Origin: Methylocystis parvus OBBP
Lineage (GTDB): Bacteria > Pseudomonadota > Alphaproteobacteria > Rhizobiales > Beijerinckiaceae
DNA length: 64,000 nucleotides
NCBI RefSeq assembly: GCF_027571405.1
Contig: NZ_CP092968.1
Span: 806,001 to 870,000 of the forward strand
Direction: 5' to 3'
A program made the position numbers and the translations under genes. The notes below the pieces were generated by a model, which was not told the origin of the DNA, did not search any database, and was given only the letters and a program-made list of their open reading frames with translations. This document shows positions 1 to 8,806 of the stretch, piece after piece. How positions within the stretch are numbered: position 1 is the stretch's first letter; each line of letters starts with the position of its first letter.

Positions 1-69
1 ATAGCCGAACGGGCCGTCATCATCGAACCCACGCTTGCGGGGTCCCCGGAAATCTCTACCTTTGCTCAT
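1..69 (-). CDS. Cold-shock domain protein, N-terminal fragment
   Basis: Only the first 23 codons lie in the window; the gene runs off the left edge. The visible peptide begins MSKGRDFRGPRKRGFDDD, which I recognise as the conserved basic head of the double-length cold-shock (CspA-like, single-stranded nucleic-acid-binding) proteins of Hyphomicrobiales. The cold-shock fold itself (RNP motifs) would lie outside the window. An AGGTAAGAG sequence directly before the ATG acts as a plausible ribosome binding site. Family assignment rests on the N-terminal head alone, so the number of cold-shock domains cannot be stated. Confidence 0.75.
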   Translation of the reverse strand, partial: MSKGRDFRGPRKRGFDDDGPFGY

Positions 70-409
70 CTCTTACCTGCTCGTCTCCGCCAAAAACGGC
101 AAGACTTTTATGCCAAACGCGTGCGCCCATGCGACATCGCTCGGGCGCGAAAAATGCGTCCGTCCGAAACGATGGGATGTTGCCAGTTTGAATGCCATAT
201 AGTCCCGCGCGGCGTAGGTTTTAGCAGATATCGGGCCGAACTGGCCAGAATTTTTCGTGGGTCCATCGAAAAAACCCAAGAAACGCCATGGTCCGGCTCA
301 GCCGGAAGCGTCGAGACGCACGCGTCCCGCCTTGCTTTTCAAGGCTTTTCGTGCAAGCCGGGCGCAATAAGGCGCGATGATGGCGAGGGTTCGCCCCGAC
401 GGCGACGAA
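70..409. other. Intergenic region, cold-shock gene leader and promoter side
   Basis: This 340-base stretch separates the cold-shock gene start from the end of the PemK-type toxin gene; both are on the minus strand. Open frames here lack ribosome binding sites and recognisable protein content. Cold-shock genes usually have long 5' leaders, so part of it is probably untranslated leader, but I could not identify a specific promoter or thermosensor structure. Confidence 0.4.
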
Positions 410-802
410 TTAGCGCCGCGCGACGGCGCGAATGCGAATCTGCGCCGAAATTTCTTTGAGTTGGATCGCGATTTTGCGAAGGTAGGCGGGGCTGAACGAG
501 CCGATTGGCTTCGGAGATTCCAAGTCATAGGCTTCGTCGCCCTGAACGAAATTATATTCGTCGAAAATCAGATAAGAAGGAAAGTCAAGCCCGCCGCGCC
601 GGCACTCGATTTCGCTGGTCGCAAGGTGTGGGCGGTCGGCGCCCGGATTTTGCGAGGTGACGGGAAGGAGAAACAGGCGCGCCGGCGTTGTCGCCGTCCG
701 GACGACGACACAGACCGGCCGCGATTTGCGGCCCATTTCCTCGCCGGCGTCAGCTTGGCGAGCCCACAGATAGCCGTAGCGAAGAACGTCGCCGGCCTTA
801 AT
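410..802 (-). CDS. PemK/MazF-like toxin of a type II toxin-antitoxin pair
   Basis: The frame codes for a protein with the pattern GRKSRPVCVVV, LFLLPVTSQ, GLDFPSYLIFDEYN and IGSFS, which matches the small PemK-like growth inhibitors of alphaproteobacteria (expected mRNA endonuclease or related fold). The first ATG (736) lies after the conserved N-terminal strand. Reading further upstream gives IKAGDVLRYGYLW, the normal N-terminus of the family, back to an in-frame TAA. The only near-start codon there is ATT at 800-802, overlapping the antitoxin TAA, so I extend the gene to 802 as an inference (130 residues). Either translation starts at a rare ATT by coupling to the antitoxin, or at 736 in a shortened form. 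It lies directly downstream of the Phd-type antitoxin, which fits toxin-antitoxin order. Confidence 0.7.
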   Translation of the reverse strand: MKAGDVLRYGYLWARQADAGEEMGRKSRPVCVVVRTATTPARLFLLPVTSQNPGADRPHLATSEIECRRGGLDFPSYLIFDEYNFVQGDEAYDLESPKPIGSFSPAYLRKIAIQLKEISAQIRIRAVARR

Positions 803-1028
803 CGATTATGGCGTCGAGGCCGCGCATCAGCTCGTCGTGAACGTTGTCGGGCGCGCCTTCGAGCGTGAAGGCGGGTTGAGGGCGTCCGACGAGCTGGCGG
901 TAGCGGTCGGCCGACAGGATGATGAGACGTTCCCGGCCGTATTTGGTCAAGGCGACGGGTTCGCTGAGGGCGTTTTCGAGAATTTCGCCGCTCAGGCGAT
1001 TCATGTCGGAAAAGGAAAATTGTTTCAT
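798..1028 (-). CDS. Phd/YefM-family antitoxin
   Basis: A 76-residue protein starting MKQFSFSDMNRLSGEILENA, followed by EPVALTKYGRERLIILS and DRYRQL. This is the usual Phd/YefM layout: an N-terminal DNA-binding beta/helix part with the tkhGrp.vvls-type strand, then a C-terminal acidic tail (HDELMRGLDAIID) that would wrap the toxin. It would neutralise the downstream PemK-like protein and repress the operon. The stop codon overlaps the toxin frame by 3 bases, suggesting translational coupling. A GGAG ribosome site precedes the ATG, and a well-formed inverted repeat lies 17-40 bases upstream. Confidence 0.85.
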   Translation of the reverse strand: MKQFSFSDMNRLSGEILENALSEPVALTKYGRERLIILSADRYRQLVGRPQPAFTLEGAPDNVHDELMRGLDAIID

Positions 1029-1044
1029 GGGCGCGCTCCGAGAG

Positions 1045-1068
1045 TAGGTAACTTACCTAAGTTACCTA
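1045..1068 (-). promoter_or_regulatory. Likely operator of the Phd/PemK operon
   Basis: Positions 1045-1059 form a perfect 7-1-7 inverted repeat (TAGGTAA C TTACCTA), and a third half-site TTACCTA follows at 1062-1068, 9 bases from the previous one. It sits just upstream of the antitoxin start, where Phd-type antitoxins bind palindromes to autoregulate. Function is inferred from position and symmetry. Confidence 0.65.
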
Positions 1069-1297
1069 ATATCGGCAAGCGGCGCTGAAAAAGGCCGAGC
1101 GCTCATAGGCGCGACTTCCTATATTCATGATTCGCATAATCGATATTATGGAACCAAAAACGCCATCCCGGCAGGAGGGACGGGTTAATATGCGCGCCGA
1201 CGGAAATATCCGCCGACGCATTTGCGCGGACAGTCCGGAACCTACCACCTTGGCCGGACCCGGGCGCCGATTTTTTCAAATTATGGAAAATTCGCCG

Positions 1298-2110
1298 CTA
1301 ATCGCGCCGGTCTTGCAGTTCGATCTGCAGCCCGTCATAGGCCGGCTCGACATTGGCCGGCAGCACCGCGGCGAGCGCGTCGTAATCGAGATCGACATGC
1401 AGGTCGGTCAGAACGGCGCGCTTGGGGCGATAGAGATCGATGAAGGCCAGCGCCTGTTCGACGGATAGATGCGTGCCGTGGCGCTGCCAGCGCAGCGCAT
1501 CGATGATCCAGAGGTCGAGGCCCTCCAGAAATCGCGAACTCTCCGGCGGGATGGCGTTGAGGTCCGGCGTATAGGCCAGATTGCCGAAGCGGAAGCCCAG
1601 CGCGTCCATATCGCCATGGTCGAGCCGGAAAGGCGTCGCCTCGAGCGCACCGCCGGGGCCGTCGATCGTCACGGGCCGTCCGGGGTGCAGCCGGCGCTCG
1701 GTCATCAGCGGCGGATAGTAGCTGCCCGGGGGCGTGACGAAGATATAGCCGAATTTCTGCGTGACCTCGCGCGAGGTCGGCTCGTCCATATAGGCCGGGA
1801 TGCGCCGGCCGTTCTGGATCACGAGGCCGCGCAGATCGTCTATTCCGTGGGTGTGGTCGGCGTGCGGATGCGTGTAGAGCACGGCGTCGAGCCGCTTCAC
1901 GTCGGCGGCGATGAGTTGCTCGCGCAGATCAGGCCCGGTATCGACCAGCGCCTGCGTCGCCACGGCCTCGTGATCGCCTTGCGCCACGAGGATCGAGCAG
2001 CGGCGGCGGCGGTTCTTCGGGTTTTCGGGATTGCACCTGCCCCAGCCCTGCCCGACCCGCGGCACGCCGCCCGACGACGCGCAGCCCAGTATCGTGACGG
2101 TCAGCGTCAA
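1298..2110 (-). CDS. PhnP-like metallo-beta-lactamase-fold hydrolase
   Basis: The 270-residue product begins TLTVTILGCASSGGVPRVG and contains the zinc-binding motif HPHADHTHGIDD (HxHxDH), a distal GDMDALGF and DLNAIP region, and a late TDLH-type histidine. This matches the PhnP/lipoate-ligase-like subgroup of MBL hydrolases, often annotated as phosphoribosyl 1,2-cyclic phosphate phosphodiesterase-like. The start is set at TTG 2108-2110, which overlaps the TatD stop as TTGA. The common alphaproteobacterial order metG-tatD-MBL is partly conserved, but metG is 4 kb away here. No phosphonate genes are nearby, so the substrate is not known. Confidence 0.85.
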   Translation of the reverse strand: MTLTVTILGCASSGGVPRVGQGWGRCNPENPKNRRRRCSILVAQGDHEAVATQALVDTGPDLREQLIAADVKRLDAVLYTHPHADHTHGIDDLRGLVIQNGRRIPAYMDEPTSREVTQKFGYIFVTPPGSYYPPLMTERRLHPGRPVTIDGPGGALEATPFRLDHGDMDALGFRFGNLAYTPDLNAIPPESSRFLEGLDLWIIDALRWQRHGTHLSVEQALAFIDLYRPKRAVLTDLHVDLDYDALAAVLPANVEPAYDGLQIELQDRRD

Positions 2111-2898
2111 GCCGCTTGCTCCAGAGGCGGCATCTTGGAGAAGAGCCGCAGCGCGTTCCCGGTCGTGACGCGGGCGAGCTCGGCCTCCGAGACGCCCTTG
2201 ATCTCCGCAAGCAGCCTCGCTGTGTCGACGACATAGGCCGGCTCGTTGCGCTTGCCGCGATGCGGGACGGGCGCAAGGAAAGGCGCGTCGGTCTCGACCA
2301 GCATCTTCTCGAGCGGAACGGCCTTGGCGGTCTCGCGCAGATCCGCCGAGTTCTTGAAGGTCACGACGCCGGAGAAAGAAATGTAGAGCCCGAGCTCGAT
2401 CGCGGTTTCGGCGAGCTCGCGGCTCGAGGTGAAGCAATGGAGCAGGGCCGGGAAGGCGCCCTTCCCCATTTCCTCGCGCAGGATCGCGGCGCAATCATCG
2501 TCGGCGTCGCGCGTATGGATGACGAGCGGCAGACCGGTCTCGCGCGCGGCGGAGATATGCGTGCGGAAGACACGTTGCGACACCTCGCGCGGCGCGCGGT
2601 CGTAATGATAGTCGAGCCCCGCCTCGCCGAGTCCCACGCATTTGGGGTGCTGCGACAGCGTCACGAGTTGCTCGACCGTCGGCTCGGCTTCTTCATGCGA
2701 ATGATGCGGGTGGGTGCCGACGGTGCAGAACACGTCCGGATAGGCTTCCGCCACCGCCTTCACGCGGTCGAAGCGCGAAAGATGGGTGGAGATGGTGATC
2801 ATTCTGCCGACGCCGCGCGCCTTGGCGCGGGCGACGATCTCCGCCTGTTCGGGCGCGAAATCCGGGAAGTCGAGATGGCAATGGGTGTCGATGAGCAT
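2107..2898 (-). CDS. TatD-family metal-dependent hydrolase / DNase
   Basis: A 263-residue TIM-barrel hydrolase. MLIDTHCHLDF gives the first metal-binding HxH, then GEAGLDYHYD, VIHTRDAD, LHCFTSS and ETDAPFLAPVPHRGKRNEP supply the remaining metal ligands in the usual TatD order. Family members are 3'-5' DNases or phosphoesterases acting in the cytoplasm. The gene is translationally coupled to the downstream PhnP-like gene by a 4-base overlap. Length and motifs are normal. Confidence 0.93.
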   Translation of the reverse strand: MLIDTHCHLDFPDFAPEQAEIVARAKARGVGRMITISTHLSRFDRVKAVAEAYPDVFCTVGTHPHHSHEEAEPTVEQLVTLSQHPKCVGLGEAGLDYHYDRAPREVSQRVFRTHISAARETGLPLVIHTRDADDDCAAILREEMGKGAFPALLHCFTSSRELAETAIELGLYISFSGVVTFKNSADLRETAKAVPLEKMLVETDAPFLAPVPHRGKRNEPAYVVDTARLLAEIKGVSEAELARVTTGNALRLFSKMPPLEQAA

Positions 2899-3036
2899 CG
2901 TTGCGGTCCAGAAACGGAAGCGGAGACCGTCGCCTTGCGGTTCGCCGACCCCGGCTAACCAGCGGCTTTTGACGACAATCAGGTGCGTTGGCCGCTTATG
3001 GCATGCGCCCCGTCGGCTATCAACGCGCCGCGCCGA

Positions 3037-5166
3037 TCATGCCGCGATCCGGCCCTTCCCGGCGTCAAGCAGTTCGTCCAGTTCGTCCGCCGGCCGCCCA
3101 TGGGAGAAATAATATCCCTGCCCTTCATTACAGCCTATGTCCGCGAGATAGCGCATTTGCGTCGCGTTCTCGACGCCCTCCGCCGTCACGCGCATGCCGA
3201 GCCGCGAGCCGAGCGCCACGATCGTATCGATAATGGCGTGAGAGGCCGGATCCGCGCCGATCGCCTGCGTGAATGCGCGATCGATCTTGATCTTGTCGAA
3301 CGGGAAGCTGCGCAGATAGGTCAGCGACGAAAACCCAGTCCCGAAGTCGTCCAGCGAGATGGAGACGCCGAGCGCGCGCAGCGCTTGCAACGTCGCGAGC
3401 GTCGCTTCGGCGCGCTCCATCAGCAGCGACTCCGTAATTTCGATTTCGAGCCTGCCCGGCGCAAGTCCCGTGCGCTCCAGGATTCGCGCCACAGTCGCGA
3501 ACATGTTGGATTGACGGAACTGCAAGGGCGAGACATTGACCGCCACCTTGACGTCGCGCGGCCACGCCGCAGCGTCCGCGCAGGCCTGTTCGAGCACAAA
3601 TTCGCCAATCTGGGAAATGAGCAGCGATTGCTCGGCGAAGGGGATGAATTCGCCCGGCGGAACGAGACCCCGCGTCGGATGACGCCAGCGCACGAGCGCC
3701 TCCATCGTGCGCACCGCGCCGCTGCGCAAATCAACGATCGGCTGGTAGTGGACGACGAACTCCCGCCGGGCGACCGCGCAGCGAAGCTCGCTATCGAGAA
3801 TCGCGCGGTCTCTCGCGGCCTGATCCAGCGCCGGCTCGAAAACGGAGCAAACGCCCCTGCCCGCGTTTTTGGACGCGTATAGCGCCAGATCGGCTTGCCG
3901 CAGCAACGCTTCCGGACAATGCGAGTCGCGCGGGGCGCAGGCGACGCCCACGCTGGCGCCGATGACGATCGTATGTCCGTCTATGTCGAAGGGCCGGTAA
4001 AGGTTCTGAAGCAAGCCGTCGGAATATCGCGCGATCGACTCCTGGTCGGCGCAACCGCGGCGCAGAATTGCAAATTCGTCGCCGCCGAGCCGTGTGACGA
4101 CATCCTGATGCCCGGCGGCTTCCAGCAGGCGCAGCGACGCCGCCTGGAGGACGCGGTCGCCCACGGAATGGCCCAGCGTATCGTTGACCTGCTTGAAGTA
4201 GTCGAGATCGACGAGGAAGACGGCCAATTCCGCTCCGGCCGACAGCGCGCATTCCAGGCATTCGCGGAAGGCGGCGCGGTTCGGCAGATTAGTCAGCGGA
4301 TCGTGCCGCGCCATGAAGGCGATGCGCGCCTCGGCCCGGTTGCGCTCGGTCGTGTCGACGGCCGCGACGAGCACGGCGGCTTTTCCTTCGTAAACGAATT
4401 TGCGCCAATAGATCAGCACGTCGATCTTCGCCCCGTCCGCCCGAAAATGCATGTCGGGTTTTTCCGGCGCGTCGAAACTGACCTGGCCTGAGGCGGCGAT
4501 GTCTTCGAAACTCATTCCTTTGAGCGCGTCGCCCGGATAGCCGTAATGAGCGATCGTCGCGTCGTTGACGGCGACGATGCGATGGGTTTTCTCGTCGAGG
4601 ACGAACATCGGAATGGGATTGCTCTCGAACAGCAATCGAAACGAGTCCTCGCGCGCCTTCATTTCGGTGATGTCGATGCGCAGGCCGATCGTGCAGTCGT
4701 TCGGCAGGCGCCGCTCGTCGATCATGATCCAGCGGCCATTGGCGAGCTGCTGCTCGTGCCTTTGTCCGGGATTGGCGAGGCGGCGCATACGCTCCTCCAC
4801 CCATTCCGCCTCACGTCCGAACGCTTCCGGATAGTCGCCGCGCGCCACCCCTTCCCGCAAGGTGTCGACCATTCGCACGCCGATTCTGAAAAGATCGGCG
4901 CTGCGAGCATAGATCTCGGCGTAACTGCGGTTCCAGTGAATGTAGCGTCCGTCGGGGTCGAGCAGGACGACGCCTTCGGGAAGTTCATCCATCGCCGCGC
5001 GCAGGAGGTCGCCCTTGCGCTCCGCCGCCCGCGCCCAGTTGCGCGCGCGTCGCGATCCTTTCACGAGCTTTACCGTCCGCCCGAACCGGTCGAGCCGCTG
5101 CAGGGAGGAAAGGAGCGACTTGCCGAAGTAGAGCGCTCGAGTAGCGTATGTGGTTGTCGCGTCCAT
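3037..5166 (-). CDS. PAS-PAS-GGDEF-EAL cyclic-di-GMP turnover protein
   Basis: The 709-residue protein has two PAS-like sensor regions (about residues 55-170 and 175-285; WNRSYAEIY and NPIPMFVLDEKT), a GGDEF domain (about 290-445) with intact RLGGDEF and FKQVNDTLGH, and an EAL domain (about 460-700). The EAL motifs MEALVRW, NVSPLQF, EITESLLM, DDFGTGFSSLTYLRSFP, KIDRAF and AEGVEN are intact. Both synthase and phosphodiesterase activity are therefore possible. No transmembrane helix is evident, so it is probably cytosolic. GGAGAAAAATCG before the ATG supports the start. It stands alone, and the signal sensed by the PAS domains cannot be told from the sequence. Confidence 0.93.
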   Translation of the reverse strand: MDATTTYATRALYFGKSLLSSLQRLDRFGRTVKLVKGSRRARNWARAAERKGDLLRAAMDELPEGVVLLDPDGRYIHWNRSYAEIYARSADLFRIGVRMVDTLREGVARGDYPEAFGREAEWVEERMRRLANPGQRHEQQLANGRWIMIDERRLPNDCTIGLRIDITEMKAREDSFRLLFESNPIPMFVLDEKTHRIVAVNDATIAHYGYPGDALKGMSFEDIAASGQVSFDAPEKPDMHFRADGAKIDVLIYWRKFVYEGKAAVLVAAVDTTERNRAEARIAFMARHDPLTNLPNRAAFRECLECALSAGAELAVFLVDLDYFKQVNDTLGHSVGDRVLQAASLRLLEAAGHQDVVTRLGGDEFAILRRGCADQESIARYSDGLLQNLYRPFDIDGHTIVIGASVGVACAPRDSHCPEALLRQADLALYASKNAGRGVCSVFEPALDQAARDRAILDSELRCAVARREFVVHYQPIVDLRSGAVRTMEALVRWRHPTRGLVPPGEFIPFAEQSLLISQIGEFVLEQACADAAAWPRDVKVAVNVSPLQFRQSNMFATVARILERTGLAPGRLEIEITESLLMERAEATLATLQALRALGVSISLDDFGTGFSSLTYLRSFPFDKIKIDRAFTQAIGADPASHAIIDTIVALGSRLGMRVTAEGVENATQMRYLADIGCNEGQGYYFSHGRPADELDELLDAGKGRIAA

Positions 5167-5392
5167 CGATTTTTCTCCAGGATCGGAGCCATCCTCATCT
5201 GGACGCGGTTAAATGAACATCAAAACCCCGGAAATTGACAATTGCGACGCAAACAGAGCTAACCATGTGTTTCTTTGCGCTTTTCTTCGGCAGCGTCCGC
5301 GCAGGATTTTGGCGCCTTGCCATTTTGCGCGTCTGCGCTTGCCGGTGAAACAGTCACGGCCAGAGCTGAAAATCTCCTTACGTAGACACGAT

Positions 5393-5797
5393 TTAATTCA
5401 TTGCGGCGCGCCAGTCGCCCCGCGTGCAGAGAATGCTGTTGGAGGACCAGTCGCCCGCTCCGCTTCCAGCGTTCATTTTTCCGCTGACCGTGGCGGTGAC
5501 GCCGAGAAGCTTCAGGATGAAGGAAACGGCGCCGTCGGGGCCGATATGCCCGGAGGCGGACGCCGGGAGCCCCGTGAGCTTCGTCACCTGACCGCCCTGC
5601 ACCACCGCCGTTATCCGCTTGCTCTTGACGGGGCAAAAGAAGCTGGAAGTCGACGCGTCGATGGTCCAGACGCCGTCATAGCTCCGCGGGGCCGGCGCCG
5701 AGCGGGCGGGGTCGCTCTCTGCGGGACCCGTCGCGACCATTCCCGACGAAGCGAGCGCGAGAGCAAGGCGAAGGGCGAAACGCAACGCTGCGACCAT
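5393..5797 (-). CDS. Small secreted protein of unknown function
   Basis: I choose the ATG at 5797, which has AGGA 7 bases upstream. It gives a 134-residue protein starting MVAALRFALRLALALASSG, a good signal peptide. The mature part (SYDGVWTIDASTSSFFCPVK, then a glycine-rich beta-like stretch and two C-terminal cysteine/tryptophan elements, SILCTRGDW) looks like a small periplasmic beta-sandwich. Two cysteines could form a disulfide. I do not recognise the family. An upstream in-frame ATG at 5893 would overlap the ParD gene and lacks a ribosome site. Confidence 0.6.
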   Translation of the reverse strand: MVAALRFALRLALALASSGMVATGPAESDPARSAPAPRSYDGVWTIDASTSSFFCPVKSKRITAVVQGGQVTKLTGLPASASGHIGPDGAVSFILKLLGVTATVSGKMNAGSGAGDWSSNSILCTRGDWRAAMN

Positions 5798-5889
5798 GTC
5801 AGTCCTGCCGTCATTTCGCATCATGGGGGAGGAATATGGCGTTCCAGGTCCATCCTCCTCACCGAGCCTGACGCGCCATGGCGCTTCAG

Positions 5890-6180
5890 TCATTTCTTGC
5901 TCGCCCGAGCCATGAGTCCCTCGGCCAGGCGGTCAAGATGCTCGGCAAGTGCGCTCGCATCCTCGAATTCCTCATAAGCGCCGCGCTCGAACGCGTCTGA
6001 TCCCAGTTTCGCCGCAGCGCGCAGAACGTCCAGTTTGGCGGCGTCCTCGCTTTCGCGACGCGCGACCATGCGCAACCCTTCGCGCAAGACTTCGCTTGCA
6101 TTCTGATACCTGCCGCTTTTCACGAGGGCGTCGATGAGCTTTTCCTGCTGTTCGGTAAGGACGACATTGCGGGTCGGCAT
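5890..6180 (-). CDS. ParD-family antitoxin without an adjacent toxin
   Basis: The product starts MPTRNVVLTEQQEKLIDALV and continues SGRYQNASEVLREGLRMVARRE, the classical ParD ribbon-helix-helix antitoxin pattern with a C-terminal toxin-binding extension. The start at 6180 is favoured over 6192 because GGGAG lies in front of it. ParD normally pairs with a downstream ParE, but the next gene in that direction is an unrelated secreted protein, so this copy is an orphan. A perfect palindrome upstream probably serves as its operator. Confidence 0.85.
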   Translation of the reverse strand: MPTRNVVLTEQQEKLIDALVKSGRYQNASEVLREGLRMVARRESEDAAKLDVLRAAAKLGSDAFERGAYEEFEDASALAEHLDRLAEGLMARASKK

Positions 6181-6206
6181 GAGGGCTCCCATGGCGAAAG
6201 GTCGAT

Positions 6207-6221
6207 TGGCATATTATGCCA
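6207..6221 (-). promoter_or_regulatory. Likely ParD operator palindrome
   Basis: A perfect 7-1-7 inverted repeat (TGGCATA T TATGCCA) lies 27 bases upstream of the ParD start, within an AT-rich patch in otherwise GC-rich DNA. ParD antitoxins bind such palindromes to repress their own promoter. Assignment is by position and symmetry. Confidence 0.6.
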
Positions 6222-6387
6222 TATGGGGAGGCGTCTCCAATCCTTCGAGACGGCGTCGCGCGACAAGCGACAGGTCCGCCAGAATTCACTTTCCCTCGGA
6301 AGAGCCGCCCTGCGGACCAATTGCTAAGCCCGTGACCCGGTCGCTTCCGGCGCCATGTGACGGTCAACCGGCGCAAAGGGCCTGCAA

Positions 6388-6759
6388 ATGACGATCGTGC
6401 TCAACCACATAATTGTGGCGGCGAAGAACAAGCGGGACGCCGCGCGCTGGTTCGCCGGGATCTTCGGGCTGCCCTTCGACGAGACAGCCGCCACGCATTT
6501 CGCGCCGGTGAAGGTCAACGACACGCTGACGCTGCTCTTCGACGATGAGCGGAACTTCCCGCCTAGCCATTACGCCTTCCATGTCAGCGACGTCGAGTTC
6601 GACGACATTTTCGGCCGGGTGCAGGCGAGCGGCATGAAATTCGGCAGCGCGCCGGGCAATTTCGAGGACGGCAAGCTCAACCACTGGAATGGCGGGCGCG
6701 GCGTCTATTTCAGAAGCCCCGACGGGCATGTGCTGGAATTGATGACTGTCCCGCAGTAA
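6388..6759 (+). CDS. VOC (glyoxalase/bleomycin-resistance) family protein
   Basis: A 123-residue single-domain VOC protein. MTIVLNHIIVAAKNK opens the first beta-alpha-beta-beta-beta module with a metal-ligand histidine, HYAFHVSD gives the second, and GVYFRSPDGHVLELMT the C-terminal histidine/glutamate. Members are small cytoplasmic dioxygenases, isomerases or binding proteins; the substrate is not predictable here. It is transcribed towards metG and does not appear to be in an operon. Confidence 0.88.
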   Translation: MTIVLNHIIVAAKNKRDAARWFAGIFGLPFDETAATHFAPVKVNDTLTLLFDDERNFPPSHYAFHVSDVEFDDIFGRVQASGMKFGSAPGNFEDGKLNHWNGGRGVYFRSPDGHVLELMTVPQ

Positions 6760-6770
6760 CGGAAGGGGGT

Positions 6771-8330
6771 CTACGCTCCCTCCTCCGCCTCCACATAGCG
6801 AGGAAACACCGGCGCCGGCGGCGGCAAAGGCGCGCCTTCCTGCAGCGCATTCGCCTCCCCCGCATGGGCGAAATCCCGCTCGTCCGGGCCGACGCCAAGT
6901 GAGTCCAGAAATTTCCCCGCCGCCTCCGGCATGAACGGCTGCAACGGGATCACGAGACGGCGCAGCGTCTCGGCCGTCACATGGAGGATCGTCTCCATGC
7001 GCGCGGGGTCGGTCTTCTTTTTCGCCCAGGGCTCTTCGCCCGCGAAATAGCGGTTAGCATCCGCCACGACGCGGAAAATCTCCGCGAGCGCATGATGGGG
7101 CTGATAGGCGTCCATCGCCGCGCGCGCCTTCTCCAGCGCGCCCAAAGCCTGCGCGAGAATGTCCCTGTCGGCGCCGGTCAGCTCGCCCTTCTTCGGCACG
7201 ACGCCGCCGCAATTCTTGGCGATCATGGAAAGCGAGCGCTGCGCCAGATTGCCGAGGTCGTTGGCGAGGTCGGCGTTCATGCGCATGACGATCGCCTCAT
7301 GCGAATAATTGCCGTCCTGTCCGAAAGGCACTTCGCGCAGGAAGAAATAGCGCATCTGGTCGACGCCGTAGCGATCGATCAATTCTTGCGGCCCGACGAC
7401 ATTGCCGAGCGATTTCGACATCTTCTCGCCTTTCGAGAAGAGAAAGCCGTGCACCACGATCTGCCTTGGCAGCGGCGCGCCGGCCGACATCAGGAAGGCC
7501 GGCCAGTAGATGGCGTGGAAGCGGGTGATGTCCTTGCCGATTACATGTGCGTCGGCGGGCCAGTAGCGCGCCTTCTCGCCGCCGGTCAGCCAGCCGGTCG
7601 CGGTGATGTAATTCGTCAGCGCGTCGACCCAGACATACATCACATGGTCGGCGTTGGTTTCCGGGCTCAGCGGGATCTTGACGCCCCAGTCGAAGGTCGT
7701 GCGCGACACCGAGAGATCGTCGAGCCCGCGCTTCACGAAGGCGACGATCTCGTTCCTGTAATGCTCGGGCGTGATGAAGTTCGGGTTCGCTTCGTAGAGC
7801 GCGAGGAGCTTCTCGGCATAGGCCGAGAGCTTGAAGAACCAGCTCTCCTCCTCCACCCATTCCACCGGCGTGCCGGTCGGCGCGTATTTCTTGCCCTCGC
7901 GCTCGGTCAGCTCGTCCGCCGCGTAATAGGCCTCGTCGCGCACCGAATACCAGCCGGCGTATTTGGAGAGGTAGATGTCGCCATTCGCCGCCATGCGCCG
8001 CCACATTTCGAGCGCCGCCTCCTTGTGGCGCTCCTGGGTGGTGCGGACGATGTCGTCGGCCCGGGCGTTGAGCGCCTCGCCCATGCGCGCGAATTGCGCG
8101 GCGACGCCATCCACGAATTGCTGGGGAGTGACCCCTTCCTTCTCCGCCGTGCGCTGCACCTTCTGGCCGTGCTCGTCCATGCCGGTGACGAACAGCACGT
8201 CATAGCCGTCGAGCCGCTTCCAGCGCGCAAAGGCGTCGGTGGCGATGCGCTCATAGGCGTGGCCGATATGGGGCGCGCCATTCGCGTAAGGAATGGCGGT
8301 GGAGATCATGTAGGTGGGACGCTCGCTCAT
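6771..8330 (-). CDS. metG: Methionyl-tRNA synthetase
   Basis: A 519-residue class I aminoacyl-tRNA synthetase that charges initiator and elongator tRNA-Met. The HIGH motif is at residues 21-24 ([11 protein letters not shown]) and KMSKS lies near residue 300 ([14 protein letters not shown]). The anticodon-binding helical domain follows ([13 protein letters not shown]). The C-terminal tRNA-binding EMAP domain found in E. coli is absent, as is usual for the shorter alphaproteobacterial type. The stop lies 11 bases from the convergent VOC gene. Confidence 0.97.
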   Translation of the reverse strand: MSERPTYMISTAIPYANGAPHIGHAYERIATDAFARWKRLDGYDVLFVTGMDEHGQKVQRTAEKEGVTPQQFVDGVAAQFARMGEALNARADDIVRTTQERHKEAALEMWRRMAANGDIYLSKYAGWYSVRDEAYYAADELTEREGKKYAPTGTPVEWVEEESWFFKLSAYAEKLLALYEANPNFITPEHYRNEIVAFVKRGLDDLSVSRTTFDWGVKIPLSPETNADHVMYVWVDALTNYITATGWLTGGEKARYWPADAHVIGKDITRFHAIYWPAFLMSAGAPLPRQIVVHGFLFSKGEKMSKSLGNVVGPQELIDRYGVDQMRYFFLREVPFGQDGNYSHEAIVMRMNADLANDLGNLAQRSLSMIAKNCGGVVPKKGELTGADRDILAQALGALEKARAAMDAYQPHHALAEIFRVVADANRYFAGEEPWAKKKTDPARMETILHVTAETLRRLVIPLQPFMPEAAGKFLDSLGVGPDERDFAHAGEANALQEGAPLPPPAPVFPRYVEAEEGA

Positions 8331-8530
8331 GGCGCTGATCTAGCGTTCTTTCGCAGCGCGGGGAAGTCGCGGGCTTCGCCATTCGGCGAGCCGGTCTGGC
8401 GGAGTTGGCGTTCATCTCTCCGAAACAACCGACCGGATAAAGGCTCTGGCCCTGCCGGGACTCCGCGAATCGCGACTCCCCTTCCCGGCCGTCGCGCGTT
8501 ATCTTTTTCGCATCTGCGGGAGCACGAATA

Positions 8531-8770
8531 ATGAGCCTATCGAGAGCGCCAAGAGACATTGCGCGTAAACTCGCGGAAAAAAGCCGCGCGCAATCAGAAG
8601 GCTGGCGGCGCGAGACCTTCACTTTGCCCCGCCTCGACGCGCGGGCGAAGGCGCGCGAATGGTTCGACCGCTACCCCAAGGCCGCCTATATGACGGAGAT
8701 CGAGTTCTGGCGCGAGCTCGACGACGGCCGCATTGAATTCGTCATCCGTCGGTTGCCGAGCGCCGATTAG
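8531..8770 (+). CDS. Small conserved-looking protein of unknown function
   Basis: The 79-residue protein is rich in arginine and aromatic residues (RETFTLPRLDARAKAREWFD, YPKAAYMTEIEFWRELDDGR, IEFVIRRLP). The composition and the helix-then-strand pattern look like a real protein rather than a chance frame, and it fills the gap between divergently and convergently placed neighbours. No domain is recognised. It could be a small RNA- or protein-binding factor, but nothing supports a specific role. Confidence 0.6.
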   Translation: MSLSRAPRDIARKLAEKSRAQSEGWRRETFTLPRLDARAKAREWFDRYPKAAYMTEIEFWRELDDGRIEFVIRRLPSAD

Positions 8771-8806
8771 GGCGATTCGGAGCCCCCTTCCAGCTGGAAA
8801 AACGGC

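Noticed and set aside
1135..1150. CATAAT-CGAT-ATTATG inverted repeat between the antitoxin and the PhnP-like gene
   Set aside because: Arms are only 6 bases and AT-rich, and position does not fit a clear promoter or terminator; not distinguishable from chance.
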